NCBI RefSeq assembly: GCF_009208565.1
Contig: NZ_WFLK01000001.1
Coordinates: 595,032-659,031, forward strand
Source: Janthinobacterium aquaticum
GTDB lineage: Bacteria; Pseudomonadota; Gammaproteobacteria; Burkholderiales; Burkholderiaceae_D
Length of the DNA stretch: 64,000 bases
Direction of reading: 5' to 3'
A model generated the notes under the pieces. It saw only the letters and a program-made list of their open reading frames with translations, made no database searches and was not told where the DNA came from. Position numbers and translations under genes: made by a program. This document shows, one piece after another, positions 1-8,747 of the stretch (positions are counted from its first letter, which is position 1; every line of letters begins with the position of its first letter).

Positions 1-574
1 TGATCAGCAAGAACAGCTGTCCACCCAGCCAGAACACCAGGCACAGCACGGCCACGAACAGCAGCGAAAACAGCAGCTGGATGCCGAGCTTCCAGGCAAT
101 TTCAAAGTAGGTCGGATAGCGCGCCACGCGCAACTGGTCCTGCGCGCTGGCCAGCACCAGCGCATGGGCCACGTACAGGCCCACCACGCAAAAGCCGAAC
201 AGCTGCGCGGAAATCACACGCAGCGGTGCACCGGGCTTGTAGTTGCCCCAGATAACGTGCTCGGCGCCGCGCGCCACATCGTGCAGCGCCAGCAGCGTCA
301 ATACCGTGCCGGCGCCCAGCATCCACAAGGCGATGCGCTTGATCGACATATGCCCGAGGCTCGATACCAGCAGCACCGGCAGCAGCATGCAGCACAGCAT
401 CAGCGGCGCCAGCAGCGATGGCACGGTGGCGGGCCACGCCTTGTTCTGCGCGGCGCTGTACAGCCAGAACAGCAGCACGCCTTGCAGCACGCCGGCCAGC
501 AGCCGGGTCACCGCGATGCGCGGTGCTACCACGGGATCGAGCAATACCGTATCTTGTCCAGTGGCAGCTTGCAT
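1..574 (-). CDS. DUF4153 family membrane protein, N-terminal part (runs off the window)
   Basis: The frame opens at an ATG at 574 and stays open to the window edge, giving 191 codons with no stop. The protein starts MQAATGQDTVLLDP and has at least five strongly hydrophobic segments, for example around residues 30-45, 60-80, 85-100, 130-150 and 170-191, separated by short polar loops. The pattern, with RLLAGVLQGVLLFWLY early and ARYPTYFEIAWKLGIQLLF later, is what I associate with DUF4153 integral membrane proteins of Oxalobacteraceae. The role of the family is not known. The C-terminal two thirds are missing, so only the family and membrane location can be supported. Confidence 0.6.
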   Translation of the reverse strand, partial: MQAATGQDTVLLDPVVAPRIAVTRLLAGVLQGVLLFWLYSAAQNKAWPATVPSLLAPLMLCCMLLPVLLVSSLGHMSIKRIALWMLGAGTVLTLLALHDVARGAEHVIWGNYKPGAPLRVISAQLFGFCVVGLYVAHALVLASAQDQLRVARYPTYFEIAWKLGIQLLFSLLFVAVLCLVFWLGGQLFLLI

Positions 575-883
575 AAAGTCCTTTTAGAGTCGTTCTGTCA
601 TCATACAGCGTGCATTATTGCATCTCATCAAGGTCGCTTCAACCAAGGCACGCGCACGGGCAGACTTGGTGCCGCGAGTTACCACAGTACCGGTGGGCCC
701 GTTAGCGCCGGCGCATGCCATCCATAACGAAAACAGCCCACGCTTGCGCGTGCAGTACACTGCAGGCCCCAGCATCTTTCAATGGACGCTCATGCAAACC
801 GGTGACCTGGCAGGCGCCATGGGCCTGTCGCACAATTTCTTGTGCTTTGATCAGCAACGCGCCCTGTTGCGTGCCGGCGATGG
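575..883. other. Intergenic region without a supported gene
   Basis: These 309 bases lie between two divergent genes and should hold both promoters. Open frames here overlap each other in several phases and have no ribosome binding site or recognisable protein. I see no terminator-like hairpin or convincing operator. Confidence 0.4.
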
Positions 884-1333
884 GTGCCGCGACTATCGAT
901 CGCAGGCCGCATCATGGCGGTAACGATGGTGATGGCGATACTGCTGGCCGCCGCCGGCCAGGCACAGCCGCCAGCACAGCTGCGCTGTGGCGACTTTCTC
1001 GGCGAACAGGGCAGGAAACCGGCCTATCTGCTCTACAAGGGGTGCGAGCAGCAGCATGATCGCCAGGACCAGCCGTACCTTGCCCGCTATGAAGTGGCGG
1101 GCAAGCACGCGCGGCAGGCCGAAACCTATTTGCACCGCGCGTATGGCCTGCCTGCGCTCAAGCGCTATTGCTGCGCCTGGGACAGCTCACGGCATTCGTG
1201 GCGCGACAGGCATACCGGCTTCCAGTATGTGATGGTCATGGCGACCGAAGAAACACCGGTGCGCCAGCGCCAGGACTGGCCGGCCATCGACCGCTTTTAT
1301 ATCAGCGTTCATGCTTATGCGCATGATCCCTGA
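884..1333 (+). CDS. Small secreted protein, DUF4952-like
   Basis: A 149-residue protein read from a GTG at 884. This start gives a basic N-terminus (MPRLSIAGR) followed by a hydrophobic stretch ending AAAGQAQ, a plausible signal peptide; an internal ATG at 914 would lose the basic part. The mature part begins with CGDFLGEQGRKPAYLLYKGCEQQ and carries a CCAW motif in the middle, so there are four cysteines that could pair in the periplasm. The CGDFL...KPA...GC opening resembles DUF4952 proteins, whose function is unknown. It stands alone, convergent with rraA. Export is inferred from the signal-like N-terminus; the family call is moderate. Confidence 0.55.
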   Translation: MPRLSIAGRIMAVTMVMAILLAAAGQAQPPAQLRCGDFLGEQGRKPAYLLYKGCEQQHDRQDQPYLARYEVAGKHARQAETYLHRAYGLPALKRYCCAWDSSRHSWRDRHTGFQYVMVMATEETPVRQRQDWPAIDRFYISVHAYAHDP

Positions 1334-1345
1334 ACTGCTGGCTGG

Positions 1346-1840
1346 CTAGTCCAGCTCCTGGCGCGCTACCAGCACGCCGTCGGCGTCGGCATAGATCCAG
1401 TCGCCCGGCAACACCGTCACATCGGCAATATGCACCGGTACGTCAACCTTGCCGGCGCCGGTCTTGCCGCTTTTACGTGGGTGGGTGGCCAGCGCGCGCA
1501 CGCCGATCTGGCAGACATTGATTTCCTCGCTGTCGCGGATGCAGCCGTGAATCACCATGCCGGCCCAGCCGTTGTTTTGCGCCAGCATGGCCAGCTGGCC
1601 GCCAACGAGCGCACGGCGCAGGCTGGCGCCGCCGTCGACCACCAGCACGCGGCCCTGGCCCGGCGTTTCCAGTGTGCTGCGCACCAGTGCATTGTCTTCG
1701 TATACTTGCAAGGTGATAGCAGGGCCGCAAAAGCGCGCTTTCTGGCCATAGGAGCGGTAGACCGGCGACAACACCGCCAGCGTGCCTTCATCGAGCATGG
1801 CAGCGTAGTCATCGCACAGATCGGTGGTGGCAAAGGTCAT
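1346..1840 (-). CDS. rraA: RraA family protein (RNase E activity regulator / HMG aldolase fold)
   Basis: A 164-residue protein, the usual length for RraA. The start at 1840 has a good GGAG site six bases upstream. The fold signature [24 protein letters not shown] (about residues 79-102) contains the Gly-rich loop and the Arg-Asp pair that bind oxo-acid and metal in the class II HMG/CHA aldolase relatives. In Escherichia coli RraA binds RNase E and inhibits RNA decay, whereas close homologues in other bacteria act as 4-hydroxy-4-methyl-2-oxoglutarate or oxaloacetate-cleaving enzymes. With catalytic residues intact and no aromatic-degradation genes nearby, both roles remain possible. It lies upstream of, and codirectional with, no operon partner except the MFS gene behind it. 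Confidence 0.85.
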   Translation of the reverse strand: MTFATTDLCDDYAAMLDEGTLAVLSPVYRSYGQKARFCGPAITLQVYEDNALVRSTLETPGQGRVLVVDGGASLRRALVGGQLAMLAQNNGWAGMVIHGCIRDSEEINVCQIGVRALATHPRKSGKTGAGKVDVPVHIADVTVLPGDWIYADADGVLVARQELD

Positions 1841-1878
1841 GTTTTCTCCGAAAAAATATCAGAATCCCGGAGCACATT

Positions 1879-3090
1879 CTATGCCTTTTGCAGCGCTCCC
1901 GCCCGCGTTTTTCCGCCCACGCCCACCGCTGTGACGATGGCCAGTGCCTGGAACACGCCGATAAACACGAACAGCAGCGCAGGATGGTCGCCGTCCATCA
2001 GCGCGCCAAAGAACAGCGGGCCGATGGCCAGGCCGCTGTCGAGCCCCGAATACACTACGCCGTACACGCGCCCGGTGGCGTTCTTCGGCGCCGCCGCCCG
2101 TATCATCAGGTCGCGCGAAGGACCGGCCACGCCCGACGTCAGGCCGATGGCGCCCATCAGCACCACTGCACCCCAGGCCGGCACCAGCGCCAGTCCCAGC
2201 AGCACTGCCAGCAGCGCAGCGGCACCAAAGGCGATCGCCACATTGCGGTCAGGCTGGCTGCTTTTCGCGCCAACCACACCGCCAAAGGCCATGCCCACCG
2301 CCGAGGCCAGCATATAGGCAGTATATGCACTGGTAGCCAGCGCCAGGCTCATGCCGTACAGCTTGACCAGCGCCACGCTGGCAAAGCTCTGGATACCGCC
2401 CAGTGCAATGGCGGTAATGAGGAAAAATGCAAAGCACATCCAGACCGCCGGCAGGCGCAGGAACGACAGCGTGCTCTCACCATCGGCGCCTGGCGTTGCC
2501 GTGGCCGGCTTGAATTCAGGCCGGATCGCATGGCGGTTCAGCACCAGGATCAGCAGCACGCCAAATGGCAGTACGGCCGCACTTTGCAAGGCGATGCGCC
2601 AATCATAATGCGTGGCCACCCAGGTCATGAACAGCGGTGACAGGGCCCAGCCGATATTGCCACTGATGCCGTGCATGGAAAAGCCGTAGGCCACCCGGGC
2701 GGGCGAGACGCGCTGATTGAGGATGGTGTAGTCGGCCGGATGAAATACGCTGTTGCCGGTGCCGGCCAGCATGGCGCCCAGCATCAGCGCCGTATAGCTG
2801 TACGCCTGCGCCAGCACCAGCGCCGACGCGCCCAGCAGGAACACGCCGGAAAACAGCACCGCGCGCGCGCCAAAACGGTCGACCACGAAACCGGCCAGCG
2901 CCTGCCCCACGCCGGAGATAATGAAAAACACCGTCATCAGCAGGCCCAGCTCGGCATACGACAGATCAAAAGCAGGCTTGAGCCAGACAAACAGCGACGC
3001 CAGGATCAGATGATAAAAATGCGAGACGCCATGCGCCAGGCCGACCAGGCCAATCACGCGCGCGTCGCTGCGCAAAGTTGTTGTTGCCAT
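1879..3090 (-). CDS. MFS transporter (fosmidomycin-resistance-like exporter)
   Basis: A 403-residue inner-membrane protein with about twelve hydrophobic segments, the normal size of a major facilitator. The opening IGLVGLAHGVSHFYHLILASLFVWLKPAFDLSYAELGLL and the motif GFVVDRFGARAVLFSGV in the first cytoplasmic loop are typical of the group containing fosmidomycin-resistance proteins. The ATG at 3090 is preceded by GGGGA. It is divergent from an AraC-type regulator 99 bases away, which suggests inducible control, and a Fur-box-like sequence lies only 14 bases upstream of the start codon. Export of a small molecule, possibly iron-related, is inferred; the substrate is unknown. Confidence 0.8.
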   Translation of the reverse strand: MATTTLRSDARVIGLVGLAHGVSHFYHLILASLFVWLKPAFDLSYAELGLLMTVFFIISGVGQALAGFVVDRFGARAVLFSGVFLLGASALVLAQAYSYTALMLGAMLAGTGNSVFHPADYTILNQRVSPARVAYGFSMHGISGNIGWALSPLFMTWVATHYDWRIALQSAAVLPFGVLLILVLNRHAIRPEFKPATATPGADGESTLSFLRLPAVWMCFAFFLITAIALGGIQSFASVALVKLYGMSLALATSAYTAYMLASAVGMAFGGVVGAKSSQPDRNVAIAFGAAALLAVLLGLALVPAWGAVVLMGAIGLTSGVAGPSRDLMIRAAAPKNATGRVYGVVYSGLDSGLAIGPLFFGALMDGDHPALLFVFIGVFQALAIVTAVGVGGKTRAGALQKA

Positions 3091-3103
3091 GTCATCCCCT
3101 GCT

Positions 3104-3122
3104 GATTATGATAATGATTGAG
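3104..3122 (-). promoter_or_regulatory. Putative Fur box between MFS transporter and AraC regulator
   Basis: The plus strand reads GATTATGATAATGATTGAG. Against the classical 19-base Fur consensus GATAATGATAATCATTATC, 14 positions match. It overlaps the likely promoter of the MFS gene, so iron-bound Fur would repress it. The match was made by eye and not scored statistically. Confidence 0.45.
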
Positions 3123-3189
3123 TGTAAACAAAATACTATTGCCCTTTTTCCACTAAAATGCCAATTTTTGTCGCGTTCCTGCCAAGCTG

Positions 3190-3990
3190 ATGGCCGTCCC
3201 CATCCTGCATCACACACGCATGTGTCCGCCACGCGAACTGCCCAGCGAGGCCATCCCCGTCACCATGGTGGCGCGCGACCTGCAACCCGATGAATTCCTG
3301 CTGCCGCACAGCCATGACTGGGGCCAGATTGCGCTGTCGCTGGACGGCGTGCTGCGCATCAGCGCCCACAACAGCAGCTGGATCCTGCCGCCCATGCGCG
3401 CCATCTGGATACCGCCGCAGGTCGAGCACGCGGTGGCAATCCTGGAAAAAACCCGCTTGCGCCCGCTGTGCATCCATCCGGCGCGCGCACCGTTTGCCGG
3501 CAACGATTGCCGCGTGCTGGAAGTATCGAACCTGCTGCGCCAGCTGAGCATGGCGCTGGAACAGCTCGACCCGGGCCAGGAAATGGCGCGCAAGGCCTTG
3601 CTGGCCGAGCTGATCCTCGATGAACTGTCGCGCGCCAGCACGCGCCCCATCCACGTGCCGATGCCGACCGACAAGCGCCTGGCCAGCCTGTGCGCCCGCC
3701 TGATCGATACGCCGGGCAGCAAGCTGACTCTGGAAGAATGGGCGCAAATGGCCGGTGCGTCCGAGCGCACGCTGGCGCGCCTGTTCGAGCGGGAACTGGG
3801 AATGAGCTTTGGCCAGTGGCGCCAGCAGGTGCGCCTGGCGCATGCGGCGCCGATGATTGCGCGCGGCGTGGCGCTGTCGCAGGTGGCCGAAGAGCTGGGC
3901 TACGCCAGCCAGTCGGCTTTTTCAGCGATGTTCAGGAAAACCTTTGGCAGTTCGCCATCGGCATTTTTTTCCCGGAATGCCAGCAATTAA
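3190..3990 (+). CDS. AraC family transcriptional regulator with cupin sensor domain
   Basis: A 266-residue cytoplasmic regulator. Residues about 25-110 form a cupin-type effector domain (HSHDWGQIALSLDGVLRISAHNSSWILPPMRAIWIPPQVEHAV). Residues about 160-260 hold two helix-turn-helix motifs of the AraC/XylS type: the first around LTLEEWAQMAGASERTLARLFERELGMSFGQWRQQVRL, the second around VALSQVAEELGYASQSAFSAMFRKTFGSSPS. The organisation is like E. coli NimR and similar local regulators. It is divergent from the MFS exporter, so control of that gene is the natural inference. The effector is not known. Confidence 0.88.
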   Translation: MAVPILHHTRMCPPRELPSEAIPVTMVARDLQPDEFLLPHSHDWGQIALSLDGVLRISAHNSSWILPPMRAIWIPPQVEHAVAILEKTRLRPLCIHPARAPFAGNDCRVLEVSNLLRQLSMALEQLDPGQEMARKALLAELILDELSRASTRPIHVPMPTDKRLASLCARLIDTPGSKLTLEEWAQMAGASERTLARLFERELGMSFGQWRQQVRLAHAAPMIARGVALSQVAEELGYASQSAFSAMFRKTFGSSPSAFFSRNASN

Positions 3991-4001
3991 GACTGGCCGC
4001 C

Positions 4002-5375
4002 TTACGCCATAAAGTCGAACAGCGAGTTTTTGCCGGTATAGCCTGGCAGGGCTGAATTGGTGCCCTGCTCCTGCGCCGAATACAGCTTGACCAGCGCTTC
4101 GGCCTGCTTGGTCAACACCTTGGCCAGCTCGGTCTTCTTGTTGTTGAGCGTGGTAATTTCCTTACCCACCGATTGCACTTCCTTGCGGATCAGGCTGGAA
4201 TCACTGGTCAAGGTGGTGATTTTGGCGTTGAACTGGTCGGCCACACCCTTGCCGTCATTGGAAAACAGCTTGCTGACCGCATCCGGATCGGCTTCGATGG
4301 CCGACTTGAGCTTTTTCTCGTCGAGCACCAGCTCACCGCTACGCCCCAGCGTCACGCCTGCGCTGCTCAATACCGAAGCCGGTACGCCGTTGCTGGCTGT
4401 GCGCAGCACCTGCGCCATCTGGCCGCTGACCTGGCTCAGGGCGGTGTCGGACTTCAGATCGCCTTTCTGCAGCGTTTGCAGTTTGCTGTTCAGTTCGTTG
4501 TAGGCGGTGACGAAACTGGCCACATTGCTGGCGATCTGGCTGCTGTCCTTGGCCACCACCAGGTCCGTGCTGCCCTTGGCTTTCAGCTCGAAGCTCACCC
4601 CTTCGATGGTTTTGTCAAGCTTGTTGCTGGCGCTGATCACGTCCTTGCCATCGACTGTCAGCAGCGCATCCTGCGCCGCCTGCGTCTGCGTCATGCCCTT
4701 GCTGGCCGACGGGCTGTAGCTGAGCAGGTTGCCGATGGCGGCGTCGCCCGCCACGCTGATGCGCATGCTGTTGTCGGCGCCGCTCTGGCCGTTGATCGCC
4801 AGCGTATAGCCGTCGTCGCCCTTGACCACGCTGGCGTCGACACCGGCCTTTTTCAGCGCCGCGGCAATGCCGTCGAGCGTGTTGTTGCTGCTGTCGATGG
4901 TGAGCGTGATGGCTTTGCCGCCGCCGGCGGAAAACTGTTTGCCATCGACGCTGCCAAGTTCGATCCTGATTTGCGCCACGGCGCCCGTGCCGATCACGGT
5001 GCTGCTGCTTTTTTGCGGTGCGGTGGCCAGCGTCTGGCCCTGCGCCAGTTGCTTGACGTCGATGGCGTGGGTGCCGCTGGCGGCCTTGTCATTGGTGGTG
5101 GCCGTCAGCACGCCCTTGGTGCTGGAGGTGGCGGCGGTATTGACGCCGCTGCCGGACATATTGGCGGCCACCGCCTGGAACTTGGCCAGCGCCGATTGCA
5201 GCTGCCCGAGGCCGGACAGCTTGGTCTGGTCGCGCGCCAGGCTGGTATTGAGCTTGACCACGCCGGTGTTCTGCGATTTCATCTGCTGCTCGACCTTGGC
5301 GTACACCTCGGCTGACGGCGCCGTCGTCGTCAGGGGATTGCTGTAGGCCTTGCTGGTAATGGTCGAATTAAACAT
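4002..5375 (-). CDS. fliD: FliD-like flagellar filament cap protein
   Basis: A 457-residue protein if started at the ATG at 5375, preceded by AGGAC; a longer frame begins at 5429 but has no ribosome binding site. FliD caps the growing flagellar filament and folds exported flagellin. The N-terminal part has helical repeats followed by SGTHAIDVKQLAQGQTLATA, typical of the FliD_N domain. The C-terminal part has VTLGRSGELVLDEKKLKSAIEADPDAVSKLFS, typical of FliD_C, and ends in a helical segment LNNKKTELAKVLTKQAEALVKLYSAQE. The usual extreme N-terminus with an SGLD-x-x-LV motif is not present, and neither fliS nor flagellin genes adjoin. It is probably a paralogous or stand-alone cap gene. Confidence 0.8.
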   Translation of the reverse strand: MFNSTITSKAYSNPLTTTAPSAEVYAKVEQQMKSQNTGVVKLNTSLARDQTKLSGLGQLQSALAKFQAVAANMSGSGVNTAATSSTKGVLTATTNDKAASGTHAIDVKQLAQGQTLATAPQKSSSTVIGTGAVAQIRIELGSVDGKQFSAGGGKAITLTIDSSNNTLDGIAAALKKAGVDASVVKGDDGYTLAINGQSGADNSMRISVAGDAAIGNLLSYSPSASKGMTQTQAAQDALLTVDGKDVISASNKLDKTIEGVSFELKAKGSTDLVVAKDSSQIASNVASFVTAYNELNSKLQTLQKGDLKSDTALSQVSGQMAQVLRTASNGVPASVLSSAGVTLGRSGELVLDEKKLKSAIEADPDAVSKLFSNDGKGVADQFNAKITTLTSDSSLIRKEVQSVGKEITTLNNKKTELAKVLTKQAEALVKLYSAQEQGTNSALPGYTGKNSLFDFMA

Positions 5376-5503
5376 GGTTGCAGTCCTGTTCGGTAAGCAA
5401 AGGCGCGACAGCCGCCCTGAATTGCTCATTATGCAGCATTATTCAAATATCAAAACGACGAACAGAACAATTTTTGCCCTGCTCCACCCCGCTATGCACC
5501 AGT

Positions 5504-5833
5504 TTAGCGCATGAATTTGGAGATGGCGCTGGAAACGGCCATATCGAGCTTCATGAAAGTCAGGCCCACCTTGAAGCCGGCGCTGCTGAATATGCAATGC
5601 GATACAGCGGTACGTGCTTCAATAATATGCGCACTGCCTTCATAAAACAATTCAAACAGCACCTTGCCCTGCTTGCCTGCCGGTACCGGCTCGGCCACCA
5701 CGGCCGACATGCCGCCCGGCCCGACATCGAGTGTGCGCGCCGCCACCGGTTCCGCACCGTCCATTACCAACATCGCCCTGCTGCGCAAAATCTTGCGGGC
5801 GCCTTGCCTTTGCTCTGCTGACACAGTATTCAC
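5504..5833 (-). CDS. PilZ domain protein (c-di-GMP receptor)
   Basis: A 109-residue single-domain protein. PilZ domains bind cyclic di-GMP through an RxxxR motif and a downstream D/N-x-S-x-x-G motif. Here RKILRSR lies at about residues 13-19 and DVGPGG at about 36-41; the second motif has Gly where Ser is usual. The remaining beta-rich sequence ends in a helix, as in minimal PilZ proteins. Its place just upstream of the FliD-like gene suggests a role in motility control, but the two genes are about 130 bases apart and need not be cotranscribed. Confidence 0.75.
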   Translation of the reverse strand: MNTVSAEQRQGARKILRSRAMLVMDGAEPVAARTLDVGPGGMSAVVAEPVPAGKQGKVLFELFYEGSAHIIEARTAVSHCIFSSAGFKVGLTFMKLDMAVSSAISKFMR

Positions 5834-5961
5834 TTCGCTATCAATTCACGTTATCGCACAAACATGTGCGCCATGCCGGAGGGCATAGGGCAAATATTAT
5901 AGTTGGAAATGGCGATTAAGTTTGATCAAACGCAAAATTGGTATTTCGATTATCAAACTGC

Positions 5962-7338
5962 TCACTCGTGATCGCGCAGCTTGTTGAATGCCTCGTCGAT
6001 GCGCTCGACGGCAATCACCTTGATGCCTTCGATGGCCTGCTTGGGCAGATTCGATTTGGGGATCATCGCCAGCGTAAAACCGAGCTTGGCCGCCTCGCGC
6101 AGCCGTTCCTGGCCACGCGGCGCCGGACGAATTTCACCTGCCAGCCCCACTTCACCAAATACCACCAGGCCGCGCGGCAAGGGCTTGTTGCGCATCGAGG
6201 AGTTAATTGCCAGCAAAACCGCCAGGTCGGCCGCCGGTTCGGTAATTTTCACGCCGCCCACCGCATTGATAAATACATCCTGGTCAAACGCAGCAATACC
6301 GGCATGGCGATGGGCCACCGCCAGCAGCATGGCCAGCCGGTTCTGCTCCAGCCCCACCGACAGCCGGCGCGCATTGGGCAAATGGCTGGTATCGACCAGC
6401 GCCTGGATTTCCACCAGCAGCGGGCGCGTGCCCTCCTGCGTGACCATCACGCACGAGCCGGGCACCTGGTTATCGTGCTGCGACAGGAACAATGCCGACG
6501 GGTTCGACACCCCCTTCAGGCCTTTTTCGGTCATGGCAAACACGCCCAGTTCATTGACCGCGCCAAAACGGTTCTTGATGGCGCGCACCAGGCGGAAACT
6601 CGAATGGGCGTCCCCTTCAAAATACAGCACCGTATCGACGATATGCTCGAGCACGCGCGGACCGGCCAGCGCGCCTTCCTTGGTCACGTGGCCGACCAGG
6701 ATAATCGTCACACCACTGGTCTTGGCCGCGCGCGTCAGTTGCGCCGCGCACTCGCGCACCTGCGCCACCGAACCGGGGGCCGAGCTGAGCGCATCGGAAT
6801 AGACGGTCTGGATCGAATCGATCACCACCACTTCCGGTTTCAGGTCAGCCAGCGTGGCGAGGATTTTTTCCAGCTGGATCTCGGCCTGCAACTTGAGCTC
6901 CTTGGCGTCGATCACCAGCCGCTTGGCGCGCAGCGCAATCTGCGCGCCCGACTCCTCGCCGCTGACATACAGCACGCGCTTGTGGTGCGACATATTGGCC
7001 AGCGCCTGCAGCAGCAGCGTCGACTTGCCGATACCAGGGTCGCCGCCGATCAGCACCACCCCGCCCGAGACCATGCCGCCGCCCAGCACGCGATCAAATT
7101 CCTCGATGCCGGTGCCGAAGCGCGGCACGTCGATGGCGTCGATATCGTCAAGCGAGAGCACGGGTGCCGTCTGCGCCAGCGACATATGTTGCGGATTGGA
7201 ATAACGGTTATTGCCCGCCGTTTCAGCCACCGTCTCGACCAGCGTGTTCCACTGATTGCAGGAGCTGCACTGGCCGGTCCATTTATTGCTGATCGCGCCG
7301 CAGTCGCTGCAGGTATAGGTGGTCTTGTTTTTTGCCAT
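5962..7338 (-). CDS. radA: DNA repair protein RadA
   Basis: A 458-residue protein, full length for RadA (Sms), which drives branch migration of recombination intermediates alongside RecA. The N-terminus has a four-cysteine zinc finger CSDCGAISNKWTGQCSSC at about residues 10-27. A RecA-like ATPase follows with Walker A GGDPGIGKSTLL near residue 94 and Walker B VVVIDSIQT. The RadA-specific KNRFG motif is present, and the C-terminal third is Lon-protease-like without its catalytic dyad. It follows alr by 72 bases on the same strand, an order common in related bacteria, so cotranscription is possible. Confidence 0.96.
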   Translation of the reverse strand: MAKNKTTYTCSDCGAISNKWTGQCSSCNQWNTLVETVAETAGNNRYSNPQHMSLAQTAPVLSLDDIDAIDVPRFGTGIEEFDRVLGGGMVSGGVVLIGGDPGIGKSTLLLQALANMSHHKRVLYVSGEESGAQIALRAKRLVIDAKELKLQAEIQLEKILATLADLKPEVVVIDSIQTVYSDALSSAPGSVAQVRECAAQLTRAAKTSGVTIILVGHVTKEGALAGPRVLEHIVDTVLYFEGDAHSSFRLVRAIKNRFGAVNELGVFAMTEKGLKGVSNPSALFLSQHDNQVPGSCVMVTQEGTRPLLVEIQALVDTSHLPNARRLSVGLEQNRLAMLLAVAHRHAGIAAFDQDVFINAVGGVKITEPAADLAVLLAINSSMRNKPLPRGLVVFGEVGLAGEIRPAPRGQERLREAAKLGFTLAMIPKSNLPKQAIEGIKVIAVERIDEAFNKLRDHE

Positions 7339-7410
7339 GGTATGCGGAGTTCCGGAAAGTTACTGCGTTACTGTGTATTTATACAGTATAGACCATCTAC
7401 CGTGCGACCG

Positions 7411-8502
7411 TCACGCATCGCTGACCGGCACGCGCGGCGCCAGCGCACACATCAGCTCGTAGCCGATGGTGCCGGCCGCCAGCGCCACCTCATCGATCGG
7501 CAAGCCCTGCCCCCACAGCGTGACTTCACTGCCCACGCCGGCATCGGGCGCATGACTGAGGTCGACCATCAGCATATCCATCGACACGCGTCCCACCAGC
7601 CCCGTGCGCACACCATCGACCAGCACCGGCGTACCGTGCGGTGCATGGCGCGGATAACCATCGGCATAGCCGCAAGCCACCACGCCGATGCGCATGCGTG
7701 CGCCGGCCTCGAAGCAACTGCCGTAACCGACCAGCTCACCGGCTTCGATCTGCTGCACGGCGATCAGTTGGCTGCGCAGGGTCATGGTGGGCAGCAGGCC
7801 AAACTCGCCCGCCGGCACGCCATGCGCGCTGCCGGCCGGCGTGCCACCATACAGCATCACGCCCGGGCGCACCCAGTCGCTGTCGATCTCGTGCATCAGC
7901 AGGGCGGCAGAGTTGGACAGGCTGCGCGGCAGGCGCTGATTGATACTGGCCGCACCGGCTTCAAAGCGTTGCAGCTGCTGCGCCAGTGGCAGGCGTGCCG
8001 GTGCCAGCTCGTCGGCATTGGCAAAATGAGTCATCAGGGTAATGCTGGCCACCTGCGGCATGGCGCGCAGGCGGGCGTAAGCATGGGCGATGGTATCGGG
8101 CGTAAAACCGAGCCGGTTCATGCCGGTATTCATTTTCAGATGCACATCGATGGGCGCCGTTAGTTGCGCCGCCGCCAGCATGGCAAGCTGTTCTTCGCTG
8201 TGCACGCTGCCTTGCAGGCCGTGGCGCGCCATCAACTGCAGGTCGCTGGCGTCGAAAAAACCCTCGAGCATCAGGATCGGCCGGGTCCAGCCCAATTCGC
8301 GCAGGCGCAGTGCATAATCAAACTCCACCAGCGCCAGCCCGTCGGCGTCGGCGAAACCGCGCACGGCGCGCGCCAGTCCATGTCCGTAGGCATCGGCCTT
8401 GACCACCGCCCAGACCCTGGCGCCGCGCGCGCATTCGCGGGCGCGCGCCAGATTATGTTGCATGGCATCGATATGAATATGGGCAAACAGGGGCCGCGGC
8501 AT
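7411..8502 (-). CDS. alr: Alanine racemase
   Basis: A 363-residue PLP enzyme that makes D-alanine for peptidoglycan. Started here at the ATG at 8502 (MPRPLFAHIHIDAMQHNLARAR), since the eight residues of the longer frame do not match the family. The PLP lysine is in VWAVVKADAYGHG near residue 33. The second-half catalytic tyrosine is likely the one in ELVGYGSCFEAGARMRIGVVACGYADGYPRHA. The C-terminal beta-barrel has VGRVSMDMLMVDLSHAPDAGVGSEVTLWG, typical of Alr. It is divergent from lplT and upstream of radA. Confidence 0.95.
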   Translation of the reverse strand: MPRPLFAHIHIDAMQHNLARARECARGARVWAVVKADAYGHGLARAVRGFADADGLALVEFDYALRLRELGWTRPILMLEGFFDASDLQLMARHGLQGSVHSEEQLAMLAAAQLTAPIDVHLKMNTGMNRLGFTPDTIAHAYARLRAMPQVASITLMTHFANADELAPARLPLAQQLQRFEAGAASINQRLPRSLSNSAALLMHEIDSDWVRPGVMLYGGTPAGSAHGVPAGEFGLLPTMTLRSQLIAVQQIEAGELVGYGSCFEAGARMRIGVVACGYADGYPRHAPHGTPVLVDGVRTGLVGRVSMDMLMVDLSHAPDAGVGSEVTLWGQGLPIDEVALAAGTIGYELMCALAPRVPVSDA

Positions 8503-8747
8503 ACACAGACTCAGGGCAAGTGGCAAAGCTGCATTTTACCGGATGCAACAGGCGGTACTGAAGGTGCCCGCCAAGTTTTACTATTTATAAAATGTACATC
8601 AACGTGTGTATTTTCTTACTTCAAATCAATTAAATGACGCTTAGATAATGCTTGAGCCAACTCGGGGGCAACATAGGCTGGCAAACTTGGGGATAGTCGT
8701 TTTTTCGTGGTATAAAGCAAGCCAGATATGATTTCAGGCAATCCAGA
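8503..8747. other. Divergent promoter region between alr and lplT
   Basis: The 245 bases between the two divergent starts are more AT-rich than the flanking genes and contain no supported coding frame. The promoters of both genes should lie here. No operator could be assigned by eye. Confidence 0.35.

Noticed and set aside
5938..8163. A 741-codon open frame on the plus strand opposite radA and alr
   Set aside because: It is antisense to two well-identified genes, and its composition (very rich in His, Gln and Arg) is what the complement of high-GC codons produces.
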